Assembly: GCA_017945845.1 (NCBI GenBank)
Contig: CP072828.1
Span: forward strand, 930,001 to 994,000
DNA length: 64,000 nucleotides
Direction: 5' to 3'
Origin: Carnobacteriaceae bacterium zg-C25
Lineage (GTDB): Bacteria > Bacillota > Bacilli > Lactobacillales > Aerococcaceae
In this document: in pieces, positions 7,934-18,417 of the stretch
How the letters are laid out: every line of letters starts with the position of its first letter
How positions within the stretch are numbered: position 1 is the first letter of the stretch
Made by a program: the position numbers and the translations under genes
The notes under the pieces: model-generated
Databases searched by the model: none
The model's input: only the letters and a program-made list of their open reading frames with translations
Told to the model about the DNA's origin: nothing

Positions 7934-9124
7934 TTATTGATTTGTGTAATTATCAAAGTAACCTTGAATATGGATAATTGGTGTACCTTTATCACCAGAA
8001 CCACTTGTTAAATCACATAATGATCCGATTAAGTCAGTCAATTGACGTGGTGTCGTACCTTCTGCATCCATATGTCCAACTAAGCTTCCGTCTTTTTCTT
8101 TAATACGTGCTTCAATTGCTTGTTTCAATTCTTCACCAGATAAATTTGAAAATTCGTTATCCGCTAAATATTTTAATTTTAATTCATTTGGTGTGCCTTC
8201 CAAACCTGGTGTGTAGGCAGGAGAAACAACCGGGTCAGCTAATTCCCAAATTTGTCCAACAGGATCTTTAAAGGCACCATCTCCATAAACCATAACTTCA
8301 ACATGTTTACCTGTTTCATTTAATAGTTTTTGTTGAATATCCAATACTAAATCTGTACAATCGTTCGGGAACAATTTAATGCTGTCATCACTTGCTTTGT
8401 TTGAACCTAATAAGCCGTAACGTGTGTTAAAACCACTACCATCAATTGATTCTGTTAATAGTTCGTCCAAACCATACACTACTGCACCTTCCGCTTTTAA
8501 TAAACGTTGTGTGCGTTGGCGTGTATGAATGTCACAGTTAATGACATTTTTTGTATAATTTAAAATTTCTTTAGCGTGGTTAGCAAATACAATTTCAACT
8601 TGCGCGCCGGCTTGTTCAATAATGTTACTGTAGTAAGCAACATAATCCACACCCGTAAATGGATGCAAGTTTTCACCGAACATCTCACGATACTGCGCTA
8701 AAGATAATACAGTCGTATATGGATCAATACCATGTTCTTCTAATTGGTCTTCTGTTAACAATTGGTTACCCACTTCATCACGTGGATAAGATAACATTAA
8801 CACAACCTTTTTCGTTCCTAATGCAATACCTTTTAAAATCATAGCGAAACGATTACGTGATAAAATCGGGAAAATTACCCCTACCGTATCGGCATTAAAT
8901 TTGCGTTTCACGTCTTCACCGATTGCTTCAACCTTTGCATAGTTTCCTTGACTTCTTGCAACAATTGATTCAGTCAACGCTACAATATCACGATTTCTAA
9001 AGTCGTACTCTTCACTTTTTGCTGCATCTAATACGCTATCTACAACAATTTGTGATAAATCATCACCTTGACGAATAATTGGGCAACGAACGCCACGAAC
9101 AACAGTACCAACTTTTCTTTCCAT
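7934..9124 (-). CDS. Coenzyme F420-0:L-glutamate ligase-like protein (CofE/FbiB family)
   Basis: 396 residues. The N-terminal half (VRCPIIRQGDDL, DIVALTESIVARSQGN, VGVIFPILSRNRFA) and the segment VMVYGDGAFKDPVGQIWELADP match the fold family of the enzyme that adds glutamate to coenzyme F420 through a GTP-dependent amide ligation. The window has no other F420 gene, and lactic acid bacteria are not known to make F420, so the substrate here is probably something else. The gene is monocistronic: a promoter lies upstream at 9181-9209 and a terminator at 7909-7930. The start at 9124 is supported by GGAAGTGGG in the leader. Function should be treated as unknown beyond likely acid-amine ligase chemistry. 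Confidence 0.75.
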   Translation of the reverse strand: MERKVGTVVRGVRCPIIRQGDDLSQIVVDSVLDAAKSEEYDFRNRDIVALTESIVARSQGNYAKVEAIGEDVKRKFNADTVGVIFPILSRNRFAMILKGIALGTKKVVLMLSYPRDEVGNQLLTEDQLEEHGIDPYTTVLSLAQYREMFGENLHPFTGVDYVAYYSNIIEQAGAQVEIVFANHAKEILNYTKNVINCDIHTRQRTQRLLKAEGAVVYGLDELLTESIDGSGFNTRYGLLGSNKASDDSIKLFPNDCTDLVLDIQQKLLNETGKHVEVMVYGDGAFKDPVGQIWELADPVVSPAYTPGLEGTPNELKLKYLADNEFSNLSGEELKQAIEARIKEKDGSLVGHMDAEGTTPRQLTDLIGSLCDLTSGSGDKGTPIIHIQGYFDNYTNQ

Positions 9125-9180
9125 AAAGTTAATCCCACTTCCTGTATTAAAATTTTAGGTTGTTTTTTAACCCATTGACC

Positions 9181-9209
9181 ATTATACACACTTTGGCACA
9201 TTAGCACAA
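9181..9209 (-). promoter_or_regulatory. Promoter of the F420-ligase-like gene
   Basis: On the minus strand TTGTGC (9209-9204) and TATAAT (9186-9181) are separated by 17 bp, about 60 bp upstream of the start codon at 9124. Good -10, weaker -35. Confidence 0.6.
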
Positions 9210-9395
9210 CAAAAAAACTATAAAAAACACTTTTTTAATTTATTTTGTTCGTCTATATCGGGTTTTCTAAAAAAATATTTTTATAATGTTCGTGTTTTAA
9301 CTCGATAAAGTTGATTTATAGGCATTTATTACAAACTCTCAACATATAGAAGCGTACTAAAAGAATGTTTTTTTGATTTTTGTAATCGTTACCAA

Positions 9396-9423
9396 TTGCT
9401 TTTTTTAATTTTTTTGGTATAAT
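9396..9423 (+). promoter_or_regulatory. Promoter of the 6S-like RNA
   Basis: TTGCTT (9396-9401) and TATAAT (9418-9423) with a 16-bp T-rich spacer. No open frame follows, but a structured transcript does. Transcription would start near 9430. Confidence 0.65.
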
Positions 9424-9429
9424 AAAGTC

Positions 9430-9630
9430 ATAAAAAATGAATAAACGACTGAGATGTGCGTCGTACTTTCATATGTGTTGACCTTACGTTTGTTTTTGAT
9501 TAGGGATTTTAATGACTCATGTGCTAACATGCCTTTTCACTTGGTAGTTAAATAGCATGCGCTGAAAAGCCCACCTGTTTTCTTACAGGTTCAAAACTAT
9601 AAAGTACACGAAACGGCATTTCGGTTTTTT
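9430..9630 (+). ncRNA. ssrS: Probable 6S RNA (RNA polymerase-binding regulator)
   Basis: About 200 nt between a strong promoter and a T-run at 9625-9630, with no credible reading frame. It can fold as one rod. A closing stem pairs GAGATG and GTACTTT near the 5' end with AAAGTAC and CATTTC near the 3' end. There follows a large internal bubble whose 3' side contains a small hairpin (ACCTGT...ACAGGT), then a terminal stem (GGGATTTT with AAAAGCCC). Length, closing stem, central bubble and 3'-side hairpin are the features of 6S RNA, which mimics an open promoter and sequesters housekeeping RNA polymerase. I rely on shape, not on a covariance search; another structured small RNA is possible. Confidence 0.6.
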
Positions 9631-9641
9631 ATTTTATACTC

Positions 9642-9667
9642 AAAAAGGCTGCTCGCGCAGCCTTTTT
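9642..9667. terminator. Bidirectional terminator between ncRNA and TIM-barrel gene
   Basis: AAAAAGGCTGC and GCAGCCTTTTT form a perfect 11-bp stem with loop TCGC. It can stop the plus-strand ncRNA and the minus-strand operon ending at 9761. Confidence 0.85.
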
Positions 9668-9760
9668 AGTTTTAAAGTATCCTTTTTGTAATGGGTGGCA
9701 CCATACACCACCCCACGTCTCATCAGAAATCAACACGAGTTAACATCAATACTACAAAAA

Positions 9761-10690
9761 TTATTGACTATTTCCAAAATGAATTTGATCTGATGTATCA
9801 CGATTAACAGAAATCGCAACGCGGTTGATCGTATGGCGTAATCCACGAATTGCCACAGACAAAGCAAAAATATTTTCTACATTCGCTAAACCGCCAAAAC
9901 CAGAATCACCAATATGCTGTATATCTACACCCGCTACTTTATTTCGAATAGCAATACTTTCAATCACTTCTTTACTTGAACTTTCTTGACTTGTTCCAAT
10001 AGCTGATAATACCAATGCATCCGCTTGATGTGCTGCTTTCACAATATCGATTAATTCAGCATCTGTAAATCCCGGAACAGTCCCCACAGCAGGTACTAAA
10101 ATAACATCTGCTCCAGACGTTACAAATTGATTGACCGTCTCGCGACTACATACGGGTTCTTTTGACCCAGATCCGTGCATTTTACCAGCAATGACTAACC
10201 CTGAAAAATGTTGTTTTGCTAACGTAATCGCTTCCGCAATGGCTTGGTTGGTCACTCCCGTTTTTGGATTACCCGTTAAACAAATAAAGTCGACGCCTAA
10301 TTTTTCAGCTTCTTGGAACGTCTCCACGCAAGCCGTACGTCCTTTTGATATGCTAAGACGTGTTTCTAACATCGTTGCACTTGCATCAACTGGCTCTAAA
10401 TTAATCCCAATTGGTCGGCCAACTAATTTTTTCAACTCGTAAATGACATCTTCTTGTGCATGTAATCCAAATACTCCCGGTTTAAACACATCAAAACCGT
10501 TTAACAACATCAAGTCCGCACCAAATGCACGTGCGATTTCCGCATTCGTGATATTCCCACCGACACTCGCTCGCGATGACACCATTTCACAACACACCGT
10601 ACGCCCTTCAGCAGCCAAAATAGCTTGCTTTAACGCTTGTCCTTTATACGTTGCAAAGTCTCTTGTTGTACAATCTAAAATTCTTTTCAT
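9761..10690 (-). CDS. TIM-barrel protein of unknown function (DUF7916-like), coupled to cutC
   Basis: 309 residues. The alternating pattern of strands and conserved loops (ILDCTTRDFATY, GADLMLLNGFDVFKPG, LGVDFICLTGNPKTGV, GADVILVPAVGTVPG, HIGDSGFGGL) indicates a soluble TIM barrel, loosely like the phosphoenolpyruvate mutase or indole-glycerol-phosphate groups. I do not know its reaction. The start is the ATG at 10690, one base after the cutC stop (TAATATG), with GGGGG as ribosome site inside the end of cutC, so translation is coupled. Homologs are often linked with sugar uptake genes, but none lies here; its only partner is cutC. Confidence 0.6.
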   Translation of the reverse strand: MKRILDCTTRDFATYKGQALKQAILAAEGRTVCCEMVSSRASVGGNITNAEIARAFGADLMLLNGFDVFKPGVFGLHAQEDVIYELKKLVGRPIGINLEPVDASATMLETRLSISKGRTACVETFQEAEKLGVDFICLTGNPKTGVTNQAIAEAITLAKQHFSGLVIAGKMHGSGSKEPVCSRETVNQFVTSGADVILVPAVGTVPGFTDAELIDIVKAAHQADALVLSAIGTSQESSSKEVIESIAIRNKVAGVDIQHIGDSGFGGLANVENIFALSVAIRGLRHTINRVAISVNRDTSDQIHFGNSQ

Positions 10691-10691
10691 A

Positions 10692-11423
10692 TTAATCCCC
10701 CAAAATTTCAATTAACGTTTTTAATTTTTTCGCACTCACACCATCAAACGCATCATCCGCACTATAACGGTAGCTGACGTTTTTTCCTGATGTGGTGTCA
10801 TCTTCTATCCAATGTTTAAAGCTAGCGTGGCATTGCCTAATGCCTGTATCTTGTTTTAATCGTTGAATATTTTCAGCATTCACACCGGCACCCATGCACA
10901 ATTCAATATTTGCGCCATATTTGTCTTGCAGTTTTTTTAATAACACCCTACCTTTTATTGCACTTTCTTGTAAACCACTCGTTAATAGTCGGTCACACTG
11001 TAAATCAATTAATGTTTCAATGGCAAAATAAGGGTTTTCCACACAATCAAATGCGCGATGAAATACCGCTTGCTTTTTATAGCGATGTATTAAATCAATC
11101 ATTTTTCGTGTAGCGTCTACATCAATCGTTTTATCTGCCTTTAAAAAACCAAACGCAATGCCATCGGCACCATTTTCTAACAGTAATTGAGCGTCAGCAA
11201 ACATGACGTCTTTATCGTAATCATCATAGCAAAAACCTGCTCCGCGCGGGCGCACCATGCAAATAATGGGAATCGTAACGTGCCGTTTTGCCAATACTAA
11301 CGTTGAAATACTCGGCGTTAAGCCACCTAAAAATAAAGCACTATTCAATTCAATACGATGAGCACCATTTTGTTGTGCGATAATACAGTCTTTCAAACTA
11401 CCTGCACACACTTCAACTAACAT
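10692..11423 (-). CDS. cutC: CutC family protein
   Basis: 243-residue TIM-barrel protein from the ATG at 11423, preceded by AAGGAGGAG; an upstream in-frame start at 11450 lacks support. Family hallmarks are present: MLVEVCAGSLKDCIIAQQNGAHRIELNS at the N-terminus, MVRPRGAGFCY, VFHRAFDC, LLTSG and CMGAGVN. CutC was linked to copper homeostasis in early work, but its biochemical role is unsettled. First gene of a two-gene operon with the TIM-barrel protein downstream. The pairing of two TIM barrels hints at a small-molecule pathway rather than metal binding. Family call is firm, function is not. Confidence 0.9.
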   Translation of the reverse strand: MLVEVCAGSLKDCIIAQQNGAHRIELNSALFLGGLTPSISTLVLAKRHVTIPIICMVRPRGAGFCYDDYDKDVMFADAQLLLENGADGIAFGFLKADKTIDVDATRKMIDLIHRYKKQAVFHRAFDCVENPYFAIETLIDLQCDRLLTSGLQESAIKGRVLLKKLQDKYGANIELCMGAGVNAENIQRLKQDTGIRQCHASFKHWIEDDTTSGKNVSYRYSADDAFDGVSAKKLKTLIEILGD

Positions 11424-11574
11424 ATCACTCCTCCTTGCGATAAACGACATATCAACTCATTCAAGCACTATTTTTTTGTTGGACACTCTTTAAAAAGATA
11501 GCGCTTCCACATTTCCATTTTAAACCATCTCGCTAAAAACACAAGTTAAAAATGTATCCCCTTTTAAACAAAAA

Positions 11575-11606
11575 GATAGTGACTTAACATCTGTTAAATC
11601 ACTATC
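11575..11606 (-). terminator. Terminator of the pfkA-pyk operon
   Basis: Long stem GATAGTGACTTAAC/GTTAAATCACTATC with a 4-nt loop; minus-strand T-run follows at 11570-11574. Closely similar in sequence to the hairpin at 35299-35330. Confidence 0.85.
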
Positions 11607-11649
11607 CTTATTTACCATCAACCCTATTTGACATAGAGCCTTATTTGCT

Positions 11650-13068
11650 TTATTGAACAGTTTGAATTTTCATCATGTTTGTTGTTCCAGCTAAGCCGAT
11701 TGGTAAACCAGCTGTTACGATAATTGTATCGCCTTCTTTGGCGAATCCTTTTTCTTTTGCAACTTGATCTGCACGTTCAAACAATTCGTCTGTTGCTTTA
11801 ATTGGATCAATCACAACCGCTTGTACACCCCAAACAAGTGATAAACCTAATTGTGTTTGTTCTGAGAATGTTAAGGCAACAATTTCAGAATGTGGACGGT
11901 ATTTAGAAATCATTTTTGCTGTGTAACCTGATTGTGTTGCAGCAACAATTGTTTCTACACCTAAATTACGTGCGTTATGACCAACAGAACGACCGATTGC
12001 TTCTGTTGTATCGTGTTTGAATTGTTTCAAGTGGAATATATCGTGATTTTGGATTTCGCTTTCTGTACGTACACAAATGCTTGCCATTGTTTTAACAGCT
12101 TCTAATGGGTAATCTCCCGCTGCTGTTTCACCAGATAACATCACCGCATCTGTACCATCAAAGATTGCATTGGCAACGTCCCCTGCTTCTGCACGAGTTG
12201 GACGTGGGTTACGTTGCATTGAATCTAACATTTGAGTTGCTGTAATAACCGGTTTACCGACTGCATTACATTTTTTAATTAAACGTTTTTGAACGATTGG
12301 CACTTCCTCAGTTGGAATTTCCACACCTAAGTCACCACGTGCCACCATTAAACCATGAGATACAGCTAAAATTTCATCAATATTATCTACACCTTCTTGG
12401 TTTTCAATTTTTGGAATAATTTGAATGTGACGTGCATCTTCTTCTTCTAAAATTTTAACAATTTCTAAGACATCACTTGCACGACGTACAAAACTTGCTG
12501 CAATATAGTCGATACCGTTAGCAATACCGAAGCGAATGTCAGCTGCGTCTTTTTCTGTAATACCTGGTAAGTTTACGCTAACGTTAGGCACGTTAACACC
12601 TTTTTTATTTTTAATGATACCAGTGTTTTCAACAACGGTAACAATGTCGTTGCTTTCTGTGTCAATTTCAGTAACTAATAATGATACTAAACCATCATCA
12701 ACTAAAATACGGCTACCTACAGTAACATCGTTAATTAATTCTGGGTAAGATACTGAAAAACGTTCTGCTGTTCCTTCAACTTCTTCCATTGCAATACGAA
12801 CAGTGTTTCCTGTTACTAATTCAATTTTACCGTCTTTCATATCATGTGTACGAATTTCAGGTCCTTTTGTATCTAATAAAATAGCACATGGTTTTCCTGT
12901 AATGCGACGCGCTTCTTTTACAGCGTTAAAACGCTCTAAATGTTCTTCGTGTGAACCGTGAGAAAAGTTAAAACGTGCAACGTTCATTCCCGCATTAATC
13001 ATGGCAACCAATTGATCAACCGTTTGGCTTGACGGTCCTAGTGTACATACAATTTTTGTCTTTTTCAT
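11650..13068 (-). CDS. pyk: Pyruvate kinase
   Basis: Last ATP-forming step of glycolysis: phosphoenolpyruvate plus ADP to pyruvate. 472 residues, start at 13068 ([14 protein letters not shown]) after a GGA-containing leader. The barrel carries the active-site signature [22 protein letters not shown] and [10 protein letters not shown]; the B domain and C-terminal allosteric domain follow. It lacks the extra C-terminal PEP-utilizer domain of Bacillus enzymes, as is usual in lactic acid bacteria. It is 9 bp downstream of pfkA in the same operon, the classic pfkA-pyk pairing that balances flux. Confidence 0.97.
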   Translation of the reverse strand: MKKTKIVCTLGPSSQTVDQLVAMINAGMNVARFNFSHGSHEEHLERFNAVKEARRITGKPCAILLDTKGPEIRTHDMKDGKIELVTGNTVRIAMEEVEGTAERFSVSYPELINDVTVGSRILVDDGLVSLLVTEIDTESNDIVTVVENTGIIKNKKGVNVPNVSVNLPGITEKDAADIRFGIANGIDYIAASFVRRASDVLEIVKILEEEDARHIQIIPKIENQEGVDNIDEILAVSHGLMVARGDLGVEIPTEEVPIVQKRLIKKCNAVGKPVITATQMLDSMQRNPRPTRAEAGDVANAIFDGTDAVMLSGETAAGDYPLEAVKTMASICVRTESEIQNHDIFHLKQFKHDTTEAIGRSVGHNARNLGVETIVAATQSGYTAKMISKYRPHSEIVALTFSEQTQLGLSLVWGVQAVVIDPIKATDELFERADQVAKEKGFAKEGDTIIVTAGLPIGLAGTTNMMKIQTVQ

Positions 13069-13077
13069 TTCTAATTC

Positions 13078-14129
<1,052 letters not shown>

Positions 14130-14169
14130 GTCTTGCATTTTCTGTAAATTTGTCGTGATTTTCGTAAAA

Positions 14170-17100
14170 TTAAATGGTCCGTTCTTTTATGACAACGCTC
14201 TCTTTTCCAAATTGTAGTTGTAAGGCCGTCATTAACGTATTCGACACACTCACTTGATACGCTTTAGACAAATTGATATATTGTTTTGTCTCCTCCACGT
14301 ACACACTCACAGGCGAGCTTCCTTTGAAGTTCAACACCTGTTTTTTCACCTCGTCAACTTGGTCGTGGCTTTGTACACGGATATACACTTTTTTTAATTT
14401 GGCTTGAAGATGTGGTAGCATCTGCTCTTTGAGTGTCATACGATTGACCACACACACCAAATCCCCTTGTTGATCCTTTTGAATTTTTCCTTGAATGTAA
14501 ACCGATTGCTGATTATCTAGTATCGACAACACTTTTTGGTACACTTCAGGAAATAGTGTAAGTTGCACGATGCCAAACGGATCTTCAAACGTGGCAAACG
14601 CCATGCGCTTATGATTTTTTGTCGTAATTTTTCGAATGTTTTTGATGACACCAATGAAATGCACAACATCATTTTCTTGTACATCAATACTTTTTTGCAA
14701 CATGCCATTATCGTAAAACATGAGCACGTCTTCATTCATTTGATTTTTTAATGAAAAGCCTAAATATTGTCGTTCTTTTTCCACCACAACCGTATCGTCA
14801 AATTCAGCTAGCGTTGTTTTTTTGAGCGGTAATAAGCCACCACCTAAAAATTGTCTATCTTCTAAAAGGTTAGGCAAACGATGAATGAGTGTGGCGCGTG
14901 TTTCATTAAAGCAATCAAAGCAACCCGCGTAAATAAACGGTTCAATCAATTCCACTTTAGTAAATTGATCCTCTAGACGTTGTACAAAATCATCTAAAGA
15001 TGAAAAGTGTCCATTCGCTTTTCTATCAGATAAAATGCTAGCAATCATATTGTAGCGAACCCCTTGAATTGCTGATAATCCAAACAAAATATGCTCGTTG
15101 GATAAAATACGATGAGCATACTCGCTTTCGTTAATATTCGGCAATAAAAACGTCACACGATGTTGGCGCGCTTGTGTAATATACGTCATATAGCGATCAC
15201 TTTTTGGATTTGTATGCAATAATAACGCCAGGTAAAACGCTTGTGGGTAATGCGCTTTTAAATACGCTAATTGATACGCCAAAATAGAATAAGCAAACGC
15301 ATGCGATTTTGGGAAACCGTAACTTGCAAATTTTTCAATATACGTAAACACTTTGTCAGCCGTTTGTTGAGAATAGCCATTTGATAAAAAGCCTGAAATA
15401 AATCGTTCTTTTTCACTCGCCATACCTTGTTTATCCATTTTAGCAATAGCGCGTCGTAAAAGATCCGCTTGTCCCATCGAATACCCCGCCATACGATTGG
15501 CAATGAGCATGATTTGTTCTTGGTACACAATAATCCCTTGCGTATCATGTAAAATATCTCGTAAATCATCGTGTAAATATCGAATTGGCTCTTGTTTATT
15601 TTTATGTTTCACAAAAGTTGGTATTTGCTCCATTGGACCCGGGCGATATAGCGCGTTTGCTGCTGCGACTTCTTGTAAATTGGCTGGTTTAATTTGACGT
15701 AAAGCACGTTTAATCCCTGCCGATTCAAATTGGAACACCCCATCAGTTTGACCACTTGCAAACAATTTTAATGTGGCTTGATCTTCAAAATCAATTGCCC
15801 AAATATCAAAGTTAGGCTCAATTTGTTGTACCGCATTTTGCGCATCTGCTAAAATGGACAAATTTTTCAACCCTAAAAAATCCATTTTTAATAGGCCTAC
15901 TTTTTGAACATCGTTCATATCAAATTGCGTCAACAACAATTGATTATCGTGTTGTTGTACCGGAATAACCGTTTGTAAAACTTTATCACTAATCACGACA
16001 CCGGCAGCATGCGTTGATAAATGACGCGGTAGCCCTTCAATCGCTTTGGCTAACTCCACAATTTTTTCGTGTCGTGGTGTTTTTTTAGCCATTTCATCTA
16101 ACGCTTTACCACACTGTGATAGCGATGATACTTGCCCAACCGCGTTAGCCCACGCTTTTAATTCTTGCGTCGTTGCACCAAACACGCGCGCGACATCTCG
16201 AATGGCTTGACGTGGCGCAAACGTTCCAAACGTTGCAATTTGCGCTACATTATTTTGCCCGTATTTTTTAGCAACATACTGCAACATATCGTAACGTCGA
16301 TTATCCGGAAAATCTAAATCAATATCCGGCATGGTATATCGTTGTGGATTTAAAAACCGTTCAAACAACAAATTATATTTGACGGGATCTACATTTGTAA
16401 TGCGTAAACAATACGACACTAAAGAAGCCGCCGAGGACCCACGCCCCGCACCAGTCATAATATGATTTTGATGCGCGTACGCCATTAAATCCCAAACAAT
16501 TAAAAAGTAATTGGAAAAACGCATGTTTTTAATAATATCCAATTCTTTTTCTAAACGTTGAATGTAATTGTCTTTATATAATCCGCGTTCTTTTAATCCC
16601 AAAAAGGCTAACTCTTTTAGTTTTTCGTCGGCCTGTGTTGAAAATTCCGGCAACAACTGTTGATCTAACGGAATCGTTAAGTCAATGTCATTTAAAAATG
16701 TTTGAGTCAATTGAAAAGCGTCTTCATCTTGTAAACACCAATTATAGTATTCATTTGCTTCCAATAAAAAATCACTGCCACTAACCATCAGATCATCTAA
16801 TGTCAGCGTTGTATTCTGATCAATTGAGCGTAATACTTTTAGCGTAGACAATTCACTCGGCGTTAAATAAGCTACCGGTTTAGATAATAAAACGGGTACA
16901 TTCACTCTTTTTTTAATCTCTTGTGTTGCCGTCGACACATCCGATTGCATGAGATAAACCGGACAATTAACGCTCTGTTTCAATTTATCGGCTAAGGCAA
17001 TACCACGTTCATCCATTTGATTAACGGTATAGGCTAAATGTTTGTACTGCGTTAAATCTATTTTGCCATTCTCACACAATAAAGTAGACGATAAATCCAC

Positions 17101-17358
17101 CAATTCAAAATACCCTTTTTCATTTAACGCAAAGGCACTTACTGCGATATCTTGGATGGTAAATGATAGCGCCAATATCGGTTTTAATTCAAGTTGTTTA
17201 GCCAATTGGTAAAATGTTACCGCACTAGCTAAAATTTTTTCTTCATTCAACACAACAGTGGTGTACCCTTTACTTTTGGCAAATACTAAATATTGTTCGA
17301 CGGTATGCGGACTTTGCAATAAACTACTTGAACTTTTAATATTTAATGATGTGAACAT
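14170..17358 (-). CDS. dnaE: DNA polymerase III alpha subunit, DnaE type
   Basis: Replicative polymerase that in Firmicutes works with PolC, extending primers before hand-off. 1062 residues, start at 17358 after AAGGAGG. Order of domains: an N-terminal PHP domain (about 1-210), the family C polymerase core with catalytic aspartates in PDIDLDFPD (about residues 343-351) and GAGRGSSAASLVSY before it, the fingers/beta-binding region (RPGPMEQIPTF, YQEQIM), the tandem helix-hairpin-helix region, and an OB fold (VVHFIGVIKNIRKI, about 880-960). Length and the absence of an embedded exonuclease fit DnaE, not PolC. It precedes pfkA-pyk, as in many Lactobacillales. Confidence 0.96.
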   Translation of the reverse strand: MFTSLNIKSSSSLLQSPHTVEQYLVFAKSKGYTTVVLNEEKILASAVTFYQLAKQLELKPILALSFTIQDIAVSAFALNEKGYFELVDLSSTLLCENGKIDLTQYKHLAYTVNQMDERGIALADKLKQSVNCPVYLMQSDVSTATQEIKKRVNVPVLLSKPVAYLTPSELSTLKVLRSIDQNTTLTLDDLMVSGSDFLLEANEYYNWCLQDEDAFQLTQTFLNDIDLTIPLDQQLLPEFSTQADEKLKELAFLGLKERGLYKDNYIQRLEKELDIIKNMRFSNYFLIVWDLMAYAHQNHIMTGAGRGSSAASLVSYCLRITNVDPVKYNLLFERFLNPQRYTMPDIDLDFPDNRRYDMLQYVAKKYGQNNVAQIATFGTFAPRQAIRDVARVFGATTQELKAWANAVGQVSSLSQCGKALDEMAKKTPRHEKIVELAKAIEGLPRHLSTHAAGVVISDKVLQTVIPVQQHDNQLLLTQFDMNDVQKVGLLKMDFLGLKNLSILADAQNAVQQIEPNFDIWAIDFEDQATLKLFASGQTDGVFQFESAGIKRALRQIKPANLQEVAAANALYRPGPMEQIPTFVKHKNKQEPIRYLHDDLRDILHDTQGIIVYQEQIMLIANRMAGYSMGQADLLRRAIAKMDKQGMASEKERFISGFLSNGYSQQTADKVFTYIEKFASYGFPKSHAFAYSILAYQLAYLKAHYPQAFYLALLLHTNPKSDRYMTYITQARQHRVTFLLPNINESEYAHRILSNEHILFGLSAIQGVRYNMIASILSDRKANGHFSSLDDFVQRLEDQFTKVELIEPFIYAGCFDCFNETRATLIHRLPNLLEDRQFLGGGLLPLKKTTLAEFDDTVVVEKERQYLGFSLKNQMNEDVLMFYDNGMLQKSIDVQENDVVHFIGVIKNIRKITTKNHKRMAFATFEDPFGIVQLTLFPEVYQKVLSILDNQQSVYIQGKIQKDQQGDLVCVVNRMTLKEQMLPHLQAKLKKVYIRVQSHDQVDEVKKQVLNFKGSSPVSVYVEETKQYINLSKAYQVSVSNTLMTALQLQFGKESVVIKERTI

Positions 17359-17435
17359 TTTACCTCCTTAACCATTTTATTCATTTATGATATGATAAGT
17401 ATATCATTTTTTATTTTATTACAGAAAGATTTTTT

Positions 17436-18347
17436 ATGACATCCATTATTTTATTAGTGAATCCAAACTCTGGTGGACATCGCAGTCAAAAAATCGTGGC
17501 CACCATTCAAAATGAACTCGATCAACAACAATTAACTTATGACACATTGACATCAACCTCTTTAGCACATTTACGTGAATTGACTCTACAAATCGCACAA
17601 GCGTATACACCACAACAAAAAGTAATCGTCATTGGAGGCGATGGAACCATTCATCACGTTGTCCAAACGTTAGTGGCGCATCACTTCCGCATTCCTTTAG
17701 GTTTTATTCCGTCAGGAACGGGAAATGACTTTGCAAGCAAAGTGTTGCGTCATCGAGAACCATTATCTCAATTACACGATATTTTACGTTGTGAAACACC
17801 TTTTATTTTACCAATTTTACAATCCAATCAAGCGATTGCCATCAATAGTTTTGGAATCGGATTTGATGCACAAGTGTGTCATCTAGTAGAGCATTCAAAA
17901 ATTAAACCGCTATTTAATCGATTAAAAATTGGGTTTTTATCGTATCTTTTACTAGTCATTCGGGCATTATTTCAATTTAAAACATTTGATTTAACAGTGG
18001 ATGGGACAACCTATCCAAAAGTCGCCATGGCGACATTTTTAAATAATCCGCAATTTGGTGGTGGACTTGTATTAGATCCTAGTTTATCTATTTTTGATGA
18101 AACAGCACATGCCATTATCATTCATTCACTTTCACTACCAAAACTCATATCGTTGCTTATAAAATTTGCAAGACACACGCACCTATCACACGAATGTGTC
18201 TTAAAAATCCCGTTTACTAAAATGTCGATACAATTTGAGCCAAACATTTTCACTCAAGCAGACGGTGAAGTCAACGAATTAGCAGGAACATCCCAGCACA
18301 TTCAATTGATTAACTATCCTTTTTGGTTTAAAGCATTAAACAAATAA
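17436..18347 (+). CDS. Diacylglycerol kinase-like lipid kinase
   Basis: 303 residues of the DAGK catalytic family (DgkB/YegS). The nucleotide-binding motif is VIGGDGTIHHV, followed by GFIPSGTGNDFA; an N-terminal VNPNSGG strand-loop is also typical. The C-terminal beta-sandwich contains AINSFGIGFDAQV and the ending QADGEVNE. Likely phosphorylates diacylglycerol to recycle it to phosphatidic acid, especially after lipoteichoic acid synthesis, at the inner membrane face. It is transcribed divergently from dnaE with only 77 bp between starts, and ends at a terminator shared with the RNase Y gene. The true lipid substrate cannot be read. Confidence 0.88.
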   Translation: MTSIILLVNPNSGGHRSQKIVATIQNELDQQQLTYDTLTSTSLAHLRELTLQIAQAYTPQQKVIVIGGDGTIHHVVQTLVAHHFRIPLGFIPSGTGNDFASKVLRHREPLSQLHDILRCETPFILPILQSNQAIAINSFGIGFDAQVCHLVEHSKIKPLFNRLKIGFLSYLLLVIRALFQFKTFDLTVDGTTYPKVAMATFLNNPQFGGGLVLDPSLSIFDETAHAIIIHSLSLPKLISLLIKFARHTHLSHECVLKIPFTKMSIQFEPNIFTQADGEVNELAGTSQHIQLINYPFWFKALNK

Positions 18348-18382
18348 CGTGACGCTCTTGTCACTTTGAAAATGATATCACC

Positions 18383-18414
18383 AAAAAAGACTAACCCAAC
18401 GGCTAGTCTTTTTT
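18383..18414. terminator. Bidirectional terminator between lipid kinase and RNase Y genes
   Basis: AAAAAAGACTA and TAGTCTTTTTT flank a 10-nt loop, with T-runs in both directions, between convergent genes ending at 18347 and 18418. Confidence 0.85.
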
Positions 18415-18417
18415 CAT

